In this document: positions 29,051-37,732 of the stretch, piece by piece
Layout of the letters: every line of letters starts with the position of its first letter
Position numbering within the stretch: the stretch's first letter is position 1
From: Bifidobacterium pseudolongum subsp. globosum
Lineage (GTDB): Bacteria; Actinomycetota; Actinomycetes; Actinomycetales; Bifidobacteriaceae
Direction: 5' to 3'
Assembly (NCBI RefSeq): GCF_004155535.1
Contig: NZ_RYUH01000010.1
Coordinates: 124,001-188,000 of the forward strand
DNA: 64,000 nucleotides
The notes under the pieces: generated by a model
Database searches by the model: none
What the model saw: the letters and a program-made list of their open reading frames with translations, nothing else
What the model was told of the DNA's origin: nothing
Translations under genes and position numbers: made by a program

Positions 29051-30178
29051 TCAGCAGACCTTCCACATCCAGTTGTGTGGGTCCTCGATCTCGCCGAGCT
29101 GGATGCCGAGCAGCTGGTTGCGGATCGCCATCGTCAGCTCGCCCGGTTCGCCGTCGCCCACGGTGACGTCGAAGGTCTCGGACTTGAAGCGGCCGATCGG
29201 CGTCACGATCGCGGCGGTGCCGCAGGCGAACACTTCGGTGACCTCACCGGACTTGATGTCGTCGAGCAGCTTGGCGAGTTCGATCATCGTCTCCACCACG
29301 TCATGGCCGCCGTCCTCGAGCAGCTGGATGATCGAGCGGCGCGTGACGCCCGGCAGGATGTTGCCGGTCAGGCTCGGGGTCTCCACGTGGCCGTCCTTGT
29401 ACACGGCCATCATGTTCATGCCGCCGAGCTCCTCGAGGTACGTCTTGGTGGCGGCATCCACGAAGCACACCTGCTCGCAGCCTTCGGCGATGCCACGGTA
29501 TTCGCCGAGCAGCGAAGCGGCGTAGTTGCCGCCGCACTTGGCGAAACCGGTGCCGCCGGGGCCGGTGCGGAACCACTTGTCTTCGACCCAGATGCTCACC
29601 GGCTTCACACCACCCGGGAAGTACGGGCCGGACGGCGAGGCGATGACGCAATAGTCGACCTCTTCCGGCGCACGCACGCCCAGGAACGGTTCGGAAGCGA
29701 AGAGGAACGGACGCAGGTACAGCGTGTATTCACGGCGCGACGGCACCCACTTGACATCGCGTTCGACGAGCGCGGCGCACGAGCCGAGGAAGTCCTCGAT
29801 CGGCACTTCCGGCAGATACAGGCGCTTGGCGGAGTTCTGCATGCGTTCGGCGTTCGCGTCCGGGCGGAAGAGCCACGTCGAGCCGTCGGCATGGCGGTAG
29901 GCCTTGAGGCCTTCGAAGCATTCCTGCGCATAGTGCAGCACCGAAGCGCCCGGGTCGAGCTTGAGCGGCGCATACGGTTCGATGCGGCGGTCGGACCAGC
30001 CCTCGCCCTTCGTCCAGGTCATGTGCGCCATGCTGTCGGAGAAGATCTGGCCGAACGCGGGCTTGTCGATCAGCTCCTCGCGCTTGGCGTCCGATGCCGG
30101 GTTCTCGTTGGGCAGCACGGTGAAGCGTTCCGCGAGTGAATCGAGATACGCCGGGTCATGATGGGATTCATTGGTCAT
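29051..30178 (-). CDS. ilvE: Branched-chain amino acid aminotransferase
   Basis: A PLP enzyme that makes leucine, isoleucine and valine from their 2-oxo acids. The catalytic lysine is in GGTGFAKCGGNYAAS, and the phosphate-cup motif GTAAIVTPIG is near the C-terminus. The 375-residue length and sequence style match the actinobacterial type II (eukaryote-like) IlvE group. The ATG at 30178 has AAAGAAG nine bases upstream. It appears to be monocistronic, with hairpins on both sides. Confidence 0.95.
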   Translation of the reverse strand: MTNESHHDPAYLDSLAERFTVLPNENPASDAKREELIDKPAFGQIFSDSMAHMTWTKGEGWSDRRIEPYAPLKLDPGASVLHYAQECFEGLKAYRHADGSTWLFRPDANAERMQNSAKRLYLPEVPIEDFLGSCAALVERDVKWVPSRREYTLYLRPFLFASEPFLGVRAPEEVDYCVIASPSGPYFPGGVKPVSIWVEDKWFRTGPGGTGFAKCGGNYAASLLGEYRGIAEGCEQVCFVDAATKTYLEELGGMNMMAVYKDGHVETPSLTGNILPGVTRRSIIQLLEDGGHDVVETMIELAKLLDDIKSGEVTEVFACGTAAIVTPIGRFKSETFDVTVGDGEPGELTMAIRNQLLGIQLGEIEDPHNWMWKVC

Positions 30179-30352
30179 AATGCATACTTCTTTGCAATGG
30201 ATTGCGAAATAGGATGATTCTGGGTTACGTGCAGCGCTTGTGGCACCGTCTTGGTCAATACTGTTGCACAACCCCTTTACCAATACGCCGGTAGCGTTCA
30301 CATGCTGACACCATACGCGGGATTGCGCCGTCGCGCCTCCGAAGGATATGCG

Positions 30353-30390
30353 AAGGGGGCGCAGGCACCCAGTGTGCGCTGCGCCCCCTT
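30353..30390. terminator. Hairpin after rplY, 12-bp stem plus inner stem
   Basis: AAGGGGGCGCAG (30353-30364) pairs with CTGCGCCCCCTT (30379-30390), with an inner GCAC/GTGC pair. It lies about 58 bp downstream of the rplY stop on the minus strand. The rest of the 30179-30447 gap should hold the ilvE promoter; I see no gene in it. Confidence 0.65.
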
Positions 30391-30447
30391 GACCAGTCAT
30401 GGTCGCCGCCCCGTCAGCATCCGCTGCGCGGAAACGGTCATGGGCGA

Positions 30448-31074
30448 TCAGGCTTCCGCATCGTCCTTCTCGGCGGTGGCCGGAACATCGGCGGGGTTGA
30501 CATCGGTGCCGGTGTCGGCGGCCGGGGCCTCTTCAGGCACCTCGACGGTCACGACGGACTCCTCGAGGTTGTCCATGTCGAGCTCCACGCCCTCCGGCAT
30601 CGCCAGGTCCTTGAGGAAGACCTTGTCGCCTTCGGCCAGGCCGTTGACGTCCACGACGATGCGCTCGGGCAGGTTGGCCACATCGGCGCGCACCTTGAGC
30701 TCCTGGATGTCGACGAACGCGATGGCCGCGCCCTTCGGCGTGCCGTCGACGAACACCGGCACCTCGACGTCGATCTTCTCGCCGGCCTTGACCTCGTAGA
30801 AGTCAACGTGCTCGACGATGCGCTTGACGGGGTTGCGCTGCACGTCCTTGACGACGGCCAGACGGCTTTCGTCGCCGAACTTGAGGGTGATGAGCGCGTT
30901 CGTGTGGCGCAGGGCCAGCGTGGTGTCCTTCATCGGCAGCTTCAGGTAGACCGGCTGCTCGCCACCCGCGTACACGGTGGCCGGGATTTCCTTGGCGACA
31001 CGCATACGGCGGGCCGGGCCCTTGCCGAATTCGGTACGCAGTTCGCCTTCAAGCACGATGGTGTTGTTTGCCAT
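30448..31074 (-). CDS. rplY: 50S ribosomal protein L25/Ctc
   Basis: The protein binds 5S rRNA. It is the long Ctc-type form: an N-terminal L25 domain (about residues 1-95, with GKGPARRMR and HVDFYEV) plus the C-terminal TL5-like beta domain with NLPERIVVDV, then an acidic Ala/Glu/Asp tail. The 208-residue length is normal for actinobacteria. AAGGAG lies eight bases before the ATG at 31074. Confidence 0.95.
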   Translation of the reverse strand: MANNTIVLEGELRTEFGKGPARRMRVAKEIPATVYAGGEQPVYLKLPMKDTTLALRHTNALITLKFGDESRLAVVKDVQRNPVKRIVEHVDFYEVKAGEKIDVEVPVFVDGTPKGAAIAFVDIQELKVRADVANLPERIVVDVNGLAEGDKVFLKDLAMPEGVELDMDNLEESVVTVEVPEEAPAADTGTDVNPADVPATAEKDDAEA

Positions 31075-31104
31075 AATCGGTTCTCCTTAGACGGTTCGTG
31101 TTCA

Positions 31105-31130
31105 GCTCTGGCGTTCCCCCACGCCAAAGC
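31105..31130 (-). other. Hairpin in the rplY leader
   Basis: GCTCTGGCGT (31105-31114) and ACGCCAAAGC (31121-31130) can pair at nine of ten positions around a C-rich loop, 31 bp upstream of the rplY start. It could be a leader structure; its function is unknown. The remainder of 31131-31329 has no gene and should carry the divergent promoters of rplY and the hydrolase gene. Confidence 0.3.
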
Positions 31131-31329
31131 TCCCCACACGCAGCCGGGAAGGACCTTCACGCCGAGTCGATAACGGAAACGGCGCGCCGCCGCTTCCCTC
31201 GCCAAAGCAACTTGTTCACCATAGCCCTCCCCGCCGACAAGCGCCGCACCGTACGCCTCACGTCAAAGCCTCATACCGCCGGCGCCACTGCGTGGTACAG
31301 CCGCTACAATGACTGCTTGGAGGCATTCC

Positions 31330-32343
31330 ATGACACAACAAGACCTGACCTATCGTTCACGTGCACCCCGCATCGCCGCCATCGCGGCGGGTGTGGGCGC
31401 CGCGGTCGCCGTGGGGACCATCGCCGGCATCGGCGCCGCACTGTGTTCGATCGTGTTCGACACCGAGTATCCCAATTCCACGTTTGCGCACAAGCGCAAT
31501 GAACGCTTCAAACACCATGACCCTCTGGCCCAATACCGCGATGAGGCGGCGAACACGTGGTTCGAGGAATCAGGCCAGCCCGTATCGCTGCGCACCCATG
31601 ACGGCCTGATGCTGCACGGCTGGCGGTTCGACCCCGACACCGCACGGCCCGCCGCGCATTGCTACGCCATCTGCATGCATGGCTACACCGGCGAACCGAT
31701 GGAGATGGCGCCATGGGCGTACCACTATGCCCGCCGGGGCTTCACGGTGCTCGTGCCGGCCCAGCGCGGGCATGATACGAGCGAGGGCCGTTTCGTGACC
31801 ATGGGATACAAGGAGCACCGCGATCTGATGCAGTGGGTGAATGCCATCGTGGCGCGCGACCCGCAGGCGCGCATCCTGTTGGACGGCAATTCGATGGGCG
31901 CTGCCACGGTGTTGTTGGCATGCGCCGACCCACGGTTGGCGCCCAATGTGGTGGCGGCGGTCGCGGACAGCGCCTATGCGAGCCTGTCCAGCCAACTCGA
32001 GATGACCGTGGCCTCGCTGCTGCACGCCCCCGCGTGGACGGCCAAGCCCGTGGTTGCCTGCGCGAGCCTGTGGAACAAGCTGCGGCTTGGGTTCAGCTTC
32101 ACAGACGTCTCCCCGCTCAATGCCGTGCGGCATATGCGCCTCCCCGTGCTGTTCATCCATGGGATGGACGACACCATCGTCTCCCCCGCATGCGCCCGCA
32201 CGCTGTATGAAGCGTGCGCCAGCAACGACGCGACGCTGCTCGAGGTGCCCGGCGCCATACACACCGCGGAGTTCGCGGTGGCGCCGAACCTGTATTGGAA
32301 CGCCATCGACTCGTTCATCGACCGCCTGTTCCCGTTGCGTTGA
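31330..32343 (+). CDS. Membrane-anchored alpha/beta hydrolase
   Basis: A 337-residue protein with one N-terminal hydrophobic segment (about residues 14-42) that should anchor it outside the membrane, then an alpha/beta hydrolase domain. The nucleophile elbow is GNSMG (Ser188), the acid is Asp280 or Asp281 in HGMDDTIV, and the histidine is His311 in AIHTAEF. The HGYTGEP oxyanion-side loop is also present. Relatives are annotated as peptidases, esterases or YkzL/YqkD-like hydrolases; the substrate cannot be told. GGAGG lies six bases before the ATG at 31330. It is convergent with pntB across a perfect hairpin. Confidence 0.87.
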   Translation: MTQQDLTYRSRAPRIAAIAAGVGAAVAVGTIAGIGAALCSIVFDTEYPNSTFAHKRNERFKHHDPLAQYRDEAANTWFEESGQPVSLRTHDGLMLHGWRFDPDTARPAAHCYAICMHGYTGEPMEMAPWAYHYARRGFTVLVPAQRGHDTSEGRFVTMGYKEHRDLMQWVNAIVARDPQARILLDGNSMGAATVLLACADPRLAPNVVAAVADSAYASLSSQLEMTVASLLHAPAWTAKPVVACASLWNKLRLGFSFTDVSPLNAVRHMRLPVLFIHGMDDTIVSPACARTLYEACASNDATLLEVPGAIHTAEFAVAPNLYWNAIDSFIDRLFPLR

Positions 32344-32350
32344 TCCCGGC

Positions 32351-32403
32351 CGGGTATGGGAAGGCCCCATCCGAATGATTCGGATGGGGCCTTCCCATAC
32401 CCG
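32351..32403. terminator. Bidirectional terminator, perfect 25-bp stem
   Basis: Arms 32351-32375 and 32379-32403 are exact complements with a 3-nt loop, placed between the convergent hydrolase and pntB stop codons. No T-tract on either strand. Confidence 0.78.
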
Positions 32404-32431
32404 CCATGCAGACGGGTCCGTACGGCGTTCG

Positions 32432-33847
32432 TCAGTCAAGCAGTTCCTTGACCGCGGCGATGACGGCCTGCAGGCCGGCCTTCGCGTCGCCGAAGAGCAT
32501 CTGCGTGTTGTCTTCGAAGTACAGCTCGTTCTCGATGCCCGCATAGCCACGGCCACGGCCGCGCTTCATCACGACGACGTTCTGCGACTTGTCGACGTCG
32601 AGGATCGGCATGCCCGAAACCGGGGTGCCGGGCTTGCGCGCCGCCGGGTTCGTCACGTCGTTCGCGCCGACGACGAGCGAGACGTTCGCGCTCGGGAACT
32701 GCGGGTTGACGTCGTCGAGGTCCACGAGCTCGTCGTACGGCACGTTCGCCTCGGCGAGCAGCACGTTCATGTGGCCGGGCATACGGCCGGCGACCGGGTG
32801 GATCGCGTACTCGACCTCGACACCATGCTCCTTGAGCAGCTCACCGAGGTCGGCGAGCTCACGCTGGGCCTGCGCCTGGGCGAGACCGAAGCCGGGCACG
32901 AAGATGACCTTGTCGGCGTACACGAGCTGCACGGCCACGTCGTCCGCCGTCGTCTCCTTCATCGTGCCCTCAGGGCCCTCCGCTGCTCCTGCGGCGGCGT
33001 CCGAACCACCGAAGCCACCGGCGAGCACCGACGTGAGCGGGCGGTTCATGGCCTGGCTCATCAGCACCGAGAGCGTCACGCCAGCGGCGCCCACGAGCGC
33101 GCCGGCCACGATGAGCGCGACGTTGTCGATCGCCAGGCCGGACATCGCCACGGCGGTGCCGGTGCAGGCGTTGAGCACGGAGATGACGACCGGCATGTCG
33201 GCGCCGCCGATCGGGATGACGAACACGAGGCCATAGCACAGGGCGAACACGGTGGTCAGGACCGACCACAGCAGGCGCTGTTCGGGGAAGACGCACAGCA
33301 TCACGAACGAGGCGAGCATGAGCACGATGAAGAGCACGTTCCACACGCTCTTGCCGGGCAGGCGCATCTTCTTGACGAAGCCGATGCCCTGCAGCTTGCC
33401 GGCCGCGATGAGCGAACCGGTGAACGTGACCGAGCCGATCATGACACCGAGGCCGGCGGTGATGAGCACCACGAGGTTCGGCGTATGATCCGAGGCCAGG
33501 ATGTCGTTGAGCGCGACAAGGGCCGCCGCGCCGCCGCCCACCGTGTTGAACACGGAGACGAGCTGCGGCATGTCGGTCATCTTGACCTTCTTCGCGGAGA
33601 CGACGCCGGCGATGGCGCCGACCGCGATGCCGGCGATGAGCAGGCCGACGGCGATCCAGTTATAGCCGCCCGTGACGAACAGCTTGATGAACGCCATCGC
33701 CACGGCGATGACCATGCCCGCCGCGGAGATGAAGTTGCCCTTGCGCGCGGTCTTCGGGGAGTTCATGTAATGCAGGCCCATGACGAACATGACCGAGGCC
33801 AGCACATAGACGAACCAAGCGACGATATCGATGGGTGTTGCGGTCAT
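32432..33847 (-). CDS. pntB: NAD(P) transhydrogenase subunit beta
   Basis: PntB combines a membrane domain of about eight or nine helices with a C-terminal NADP(H)-binding domain III. That domain shows GYGLAQAQAQ-like glycine loop text (GFGLAQAQAQ), HPVAGRMPGHMNVLLAEA and VVVMKRGRGRGYAG, all family marks. With PntA1 and PntA2 it couples hydride transfer between NADH and NADP to proton movement and supplies NADPH. The 471-residue length is standard. Its ATG overlaps the pntA2 stop by one base (TAATG). Confidence 0.96.
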   Translation of the reverse strand: MTATPIDIVAWFVYVLASVMFVMGLHYMNSPKTARKGNFISAAGMVIAVAMAFIKLFVTGGYNWIAVGLLIAGIAVGAIAGVVSAKKVKMTDMPQLVSVFNTVGGGAAALVALNDILASDHTPNLVVLITAGLGVMIGSVTFTGSLIAAGKLQGIGFVKKMRLPGKSVWNVLFIVLMLASFVMLCVFPEQRLLWSVLTTVFALCYGLVFVIPIGGADMPVVISVLNACTGTAVAMSGLAIDNVALIVAGALVGAAGVTLSVLMSQAMNRPLTSVLAGGFGGSDAAAGAAEGPEGTMKETTADDVAVQLVYADKVIFVPGFGLAQAQAQRELADLGELLKEHGVEVEYAIHPVAGRMPGHMNVLLAEANVPYDELVDLDDVNPQFPSANVSLVVGANDVTNPAARKPGTPVSGMPILDVDKSQNVVVMKRGRGRGYAGIENELYFEDNTQMLFGDAKAGLQAVIAAVKELLD

Positions 33848-34149
33848 TACTTATTGCCTCCCTTGTCTTTCTTGTCGCTCTTGAACATCTCGAGCATGCG
33901 GTCGGTGACCACGTAGCCACCCACGACGTTCATGGTGCCCAGTACGGCGGCCAGGAAGATGAACACGTACGACAGCGGCGAATTCGCTTCGGCGGCCACA
34001 ATGACCACACCGACGATCACGATGCCGTGGATGGAGTTGGCGCCCGACATGAGCGGCGTATGCAGCGTGGCCGGGACCTTGCCGATGACCTCGATGCCGA
34101 TGAGCAGCGCAAGGATGAACAGGGTGATGGAAACTACGAGCTCAGGCAT
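33847..34149 (-). CDS. pntA2: NAD(P) transhydrogenase alpha subunit, membrane part (PntA2)
   Basis: A 100-residue protein with three hydrophobic segments that corresponds to the C-terminal membrane domain of E. coli PntA. The conserved TPLMSGANSIHGIV stretch is clear. Encoding it separately from the NAD-binding part is a known arrangement in many bacteria. The start lies two bases after the pntA1 stop, with AAGGGAG in the pntA1 tail. Confidence 0.94.
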   Translation of the reverse strand: MPELVVSITLFILALLIGIEVIGKVPATLHTPLMSGANSIHGIVIVGVVIVAAEANSPLSYVFIFLAAVLGTMNVVGGYVVTDRMLEMFKSDKKDKGGNK

Positions 34150-34151
34150 GG

Positions 34152-35291
34152 TTACTCTCCCTTCGATGCCGTGGCGGCGCCCGCGACGACCATGGCGGCG
34201 TCGATCTCGTCAGCCGGATCGACGACGAGCGCGTCGTCCTTGATGAAATGCACGAGGATGTCGGCCACGTTGCGGCTGAGCAGGTTCGACGCGGTCGTGC
34301 TGACCTCGCTCGCCAGATACGGTGCGCCGATGACGGTCACGCCGCCATCGGTGACGTGTGTGCCGACTTCGGAGCCCTCGACGTTGCCGCCGAGGTCGCT
34401 TGCCGCGCAATCGACGATCACGGCGCCGCGGTGCAGCCCTTCGACGCCGCGTGCGGTGAGCAGCATCGGCGGCTTGCGGCCAGGCACCTTGGCGGTGGTG
34501 ATGATGATGTCGAATCCGGCTGCCTTCTCGTCGACGGCGGCCTGCTGCTGCGCCTGCTCCTCGGCGGTCAGTGCGCGCGCGTAGCCGCCTTCGCCCTGGC
34601 CTTTCGAGAAGTCGAGGCCCAGGTCGAGGAACTTGGCGCCGAGCGACTCGACCTCGTCCTTGGAGGCCGGGCGCACGTCGTACGCGGTCACGACCGCACC
34701 GAGGCGCTTGGCGGTGCCGATGGCCTGCAGGCCGGCGATGCCAGCGCCGAGCACGAGCACCTTGGCCGGGCGGATCGTGCCGGCGGCGGTCGTCATCATC
34801 GGCAGGAACGAGCCGTAGGCGTTGGCGGCCACGAGCGCCGCCTTGTAGCCCATCACCGAATTCTGCGAGGTCATCTCGTCCATTGACTGCGCCGCGCTCA
34901 GCTGGCGGGGCAGTCGTTCGATCGCGACGGCGGTGAGGCCCGCCTTGGCGAGCCGCTCCACATAGTCGGCGTCGGTGAACGACCCGAGCATGCCGATGAC
35001 CCATGTGCCCGGCTTCATGCGGGCGATCAGGTCGTCGGACGGGCGGTCGACGAACCCGAGGGCGTCCGCCTGCCCGAAGATCGTGGCGGCGTCGGTGACC
35101 TGCGCGCCCGCCGCCTCATAATCCGCATCCGTGTAATCGGAAGCCGCGCCTGCACCGTGTTCGATGAGTGCGGTCACTCCTGACTTGCGCAACCGTGCCA
35201 CGATGTCCGGCGTCAACGCGACGCGCGACTCGTGTTCCGACGTCTCATTGAAGACGCCGAAGACCACAGTGCCTTCTGGTAGTTCGGCCAT
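34152..35291 (-). CDS. pntA1: NAD(P) transhydrogenase alpha subunit, NAD-binding part (PntA1)
   Basis: This is the NAD(H)-binding domain I, related to alanine dehydrogenase. The N-terminus VFGVFNETSEHESRVALTP and the nucleotide loop VLVLGAGIAGLQAIGTAKRLG are diagnostic, and the mobile loop RPASKDEVESLGAKF follows. It has 379 residues. The ATG at 35291 follows AAAGGG; the upstream open frame lacks an initiation signal. It is the first gene of pntA1-pntA2-pntB, divergent from the acyl-CoA synthetase gene. Confidence 0.95.
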   Translation of the reverse strand: MAELPEGTVVFGVFNETSEHESRVALTPDIVARLRKSGVTALIEHGAGAASDYTDADYEAAGAQVTDAATIFGQADALGFVDRPSDDLIARMKPGTWVIGMLGSFTDADYVERLAKAGLTAVAIERLPRQLSAAQSMDEMTSQNSVMGYKAALVAANAYGSFLPMMTTAAGTIRPAKVLVLGAGIAGLQAIGTAKRLGAVVTAYDVRPASKDEVESLGAKFLDLGLDFSKGQGEGGYARALTAEEQAQQQAAVDEKAAGFDIIITTAKVPGRKPPMLLTARGVEGLHRGAVIVDCAASDLGGNVEGSEVGTHVTDGGVTVIGAPYLASEVSTTASNLLSRNVADILVHFIKDDALVVDPADEIDAAMVVAGAATASKGE

Positions 35292-35482
35292 GTGAACCCT
35301 TTCTATGCATCCCGCCCTGCGCGGGATGGTGAACATACAGCGTTCCAGTGTAATGAAACACCGCCCTGGCGGCGCTGGGCGTCCATCTTTCGAATACGCG
35401 GCGGTCATCAGGGGGCCGTGATATGCGTGCCGTGGCGCTCGACGCTGTGTGTGAACATGCCCCGTTCCTACGTAAGCGTAAG

Positions 35483-35511
35483 GTGACGCGACCCGCGAAA
35501 ACGGCTACACT
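35483..35511 (+). promoter_or_regulatory. Promoter of the acyl-CoA synthetase gene
   Basis: GTGACG (35483-35488) and TACACT (35506-35511) form a sigma-70-like -35/-10 pair with 17-bp spacing, about 42 bp upstream of the ATG at 35554. This is the best consensus promoter I found in the window. The rest of 35292-35482 has no gene. Confidence 0.55.
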
Positions 35512-35553
35512 TCAGGTAGAAAACGCTTTTATCAGTGGGTGTAAGGAGTTCAT

Positions 35554-37608
35554 ATGTCCGTTTTCTCTTCAGTCAAGGAACACGCTTCCGACGTCACACA
35601 ACGCGTGTTGCAGTTGGGCAGCGACTTCCGCCACCCCATCAGCAGCAAAGACGACGAACCCGATTACGTCGATCCTGAGGAGCAGGTGCAGCACCACAAT
35701 TACGAGGACCTGCCGCACGTCGATTTCTGGGGGCCGGACCGCCCGACGACGACGTTCATCGACGCCGACTCCGCGTTCATCACCGCGAGCACGCAGGGCA
35801 ACGACCCGCTGCCCGACGATTTCAATGTGTACCGCATCTACGAGGACCGCGCCTCGCGCATGGGCGACGAACCGCTCTACACCTACAAGGAGAACGGCGA
35901 ATGGGTCTCGAAGACCGCCTCGGAGACGCTTGAGGACATTCGCGCCGTGGCCAAGGGCCTGCTCCACTTGGGCCTCAAGAAAGGCGACGGCGTGGCGTTC
36001 ATGTGCCACACCTCGTACGCGTGGGACGTGTTCGACGCGGCGGTGCTCGCCGTCGGCGGCGTCCTCGCCACCGTCTACGACACCGATTCCGCCGAACAGA
36101 TCCGCAACATCGTCAACAACGCCGACGCCACGCTGCTGATGGTCGAGACGCGCGACATGCTCGTCAAGGCCGCGCTCGCCAAAGACGAATGCCCCACGCT
36201 CAAGCACATCATGTGCCTGGAGAACGGCGCGCTCGACGAGCTCGTGACCTATGGCAAGCAGGTCAAGGACGCGGAGCTCGACAAGCGCATCAACTCGGTC
36301 AAGAAGACCGACCTGTGCTCGATCGTGTACACCTCCGGTTCCACGTCGGCGCCGAAGGGCGTGGAGATGACGCACGCGCATTACTGCTCGACCGCCACCA
36401 ACCTGCCCGATTACATGCCGGAACTGCTGCACGACAAGAAGAACCGCGTGCTGCTGTTCCTGCCGCAGGCGCATTCGTTCGCGCGCGCGATCAACTACAT
36501 CTGCGTGGCGAGCGAGATCCACATCTACATCGCCAACGGCATCAAGACGCTCACCTCCGACCTGAAGGTGGCCCGCCCGCACATCATGATCGTGGTGCCG
36601 CGTGTGCTGGAGAAGGTGTACAACGCCGCTTCGCAAAAGGCCGGCAACGGCCCCAAGGGCCGTGTGTTCGCCGCGTCCGTGGTGGCCGCGCAGAAGTACA
36701 TGGAGGAACTGAGCACGCGCGGCAAGGCCAGCCGTTTCGCCACGGCGCGCCGCAACGCGTTCGACCCGATCGTCTACTCGCAGATCCGCGACGTGCTCGG
36801 CGGATGCGCCAAGTGGATCGTGACCGGCGGCGCACCGCTCGACCCGAACCTCATGGCGTTCTTCCGCGGTGCCGGCGTGCCGGTCTATGAGGGCTACGGC
36901 CTGACCGAGACCACGGCGCCGTGCGCGTTCAACCCGCTGGGCGTGCCCTACCACCAGGGTTCCGTGGGCATCCCCTTCCCCGGATTCCAGGTGCGCATCG
37001 GCGACGGCAACGAGATCCAGGTCAAGGGCACGGCCGTGTTCCCCCGCTACCACAAGAACGAAGAGGCCACCGAGACCTCGTTCACGCCTGACGGCTGGTA
37101 TGCGACCGGCGATCTGGGACGGCTCGATGACGATGGGTTCCTCTACATCATCGGCCGCAAGAAGGACCTCATCATCACCGCCGGCGGCAAGAACGTCTCC
37201 CCCGGTCCGATGGAGGAGGTCATCCAGCGTGCCCCGTTCGTCTCGCAGGCGCTCGTGCTCGGTGACAAGCGTCCGTTCATCTCGGCCCTCATCACGCTCG
37301 ACGAGGATTCCCTGCGCCCGTGGCTCACCAAGAAGGGCCTCGACGCCGACATGACGATGGAAGAGGCCGCCACGAACCCCGTGGTGCGCGCCGAAGTCCA
37401 GAAGTGGGTCGACAAGGCCAACGAGGGCGTCTCCCGTGCCGAGTCCGTGCGCAAGTTCATCATCCTGCCTGAGGAGTTCTCCCAGGATAACGGCCTGATG
37501 ACCGCGTCGATGAAGATCATCCGCCCGAAGGTCATCAAGCGCTACGCCGACCTGCTCAACACGCAGATGTACACGTCGCGCAAGACCGACGGACAGCGCA
37601 ACAACTGA
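35554..37608 (+). CDS. fadD: Long-chain acyl-CoA synthetase
   Basis: An AMP-forming enzyme that activates fatty acids as acyl-CoA. The P-loop-like motif YTSGSTSAPKGVEMTH, the A5 motif YEGYGLTETTAP, the A7 motif GWYATGDLGRLDDDGFLY and the A8/A10 lysine region GRKKDLIITAGGKNVSPG are all present in order. At 684 residues it is the long bacterial FACL type (FadD15-like). In an organism without obvious beta-oxidation genes nearby, recycling exogenous fatty acids into lipids is a plausible role. AAGGAG precedes the ATG by six bases, and a consensus-like promoter lies upstream. Confidence 0.92.
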   Translation: MSVFSSVKEHASDVTQRVLQLGSDFRHPISSKDDEPDYVDPEEQVQHHNYEDLPHVDFWGPDRPTTTFIDADSAFITASTQGNDPLPDDFNVYRIYEDRASRMGDEPLYTYKENGEWVSKTASETLEDIRAVAKGLLHLGLKKGDGVAFMCHTSYAWDVFDAAVLAVGGVLATVYDTDSAEQIRNIVNNADATLLMVETRDMLVKAALAKDECPTLKHIMCLENGALDELVTYGKQVKDAELDKRINSVKKTDLCSIVYTSGSTSAPKGVEMTHAHYCSTATNLPDYMPELLHDKKNRVLLFLPQAHSFARAINYICVASEIHIYIANGIKTLTSDLKVARPHIMIVVPRVLEKVYNAASQKAGNGPKGRVFAASVVAAQKYMEELSTRGKASRFATARRNAFDPIVYSQIRDVLGGCAKWIVTGGAPLDPNLMAFFRGAGVPVYEGYGLTETTAPCAFNPLGVPYHQGSVGIPFPGFQVRIGDGNEIQVKGTAVFPRYHKNEEATETSFTPDGWYATGDLGRLDDDGFLYIIGRKKDLIITAGGKNVSPGPMEEVIQRAPFVSQALVLGDKRPFISALITLDEDSLRPWLTKKGLDADMTMEEAATNPVVRAEVQKWVDKANEGVSRAESVRKFIILPEEFSQDNGLMTASMKIIRPKVIKRYADLLNTQMYTSRKTDGQRNN

Positions 37609-37658
37609 CGCCCGGGTCCGCGTTCCGGTCCGGTTGGGCGCCCGGACGCGAACCTGCA

Positions 37659-37710
37659 TATAGGGGTGGGCCGCCATGCATCACGATGTGCATGGCGGCC
37701 CACCCCTATA
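37659..37710. terminator. Bidirectional terminator, perfect 22-bp stem
   Basis: Arms 37659-37680 and 37689-37710 are exact complements with an 8-nt loop, between the convergent fadD and era genes. Confidence 0.77.
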
Positions 37711-37732
37711 GCGTGAACGCTCGCGGTGCGGG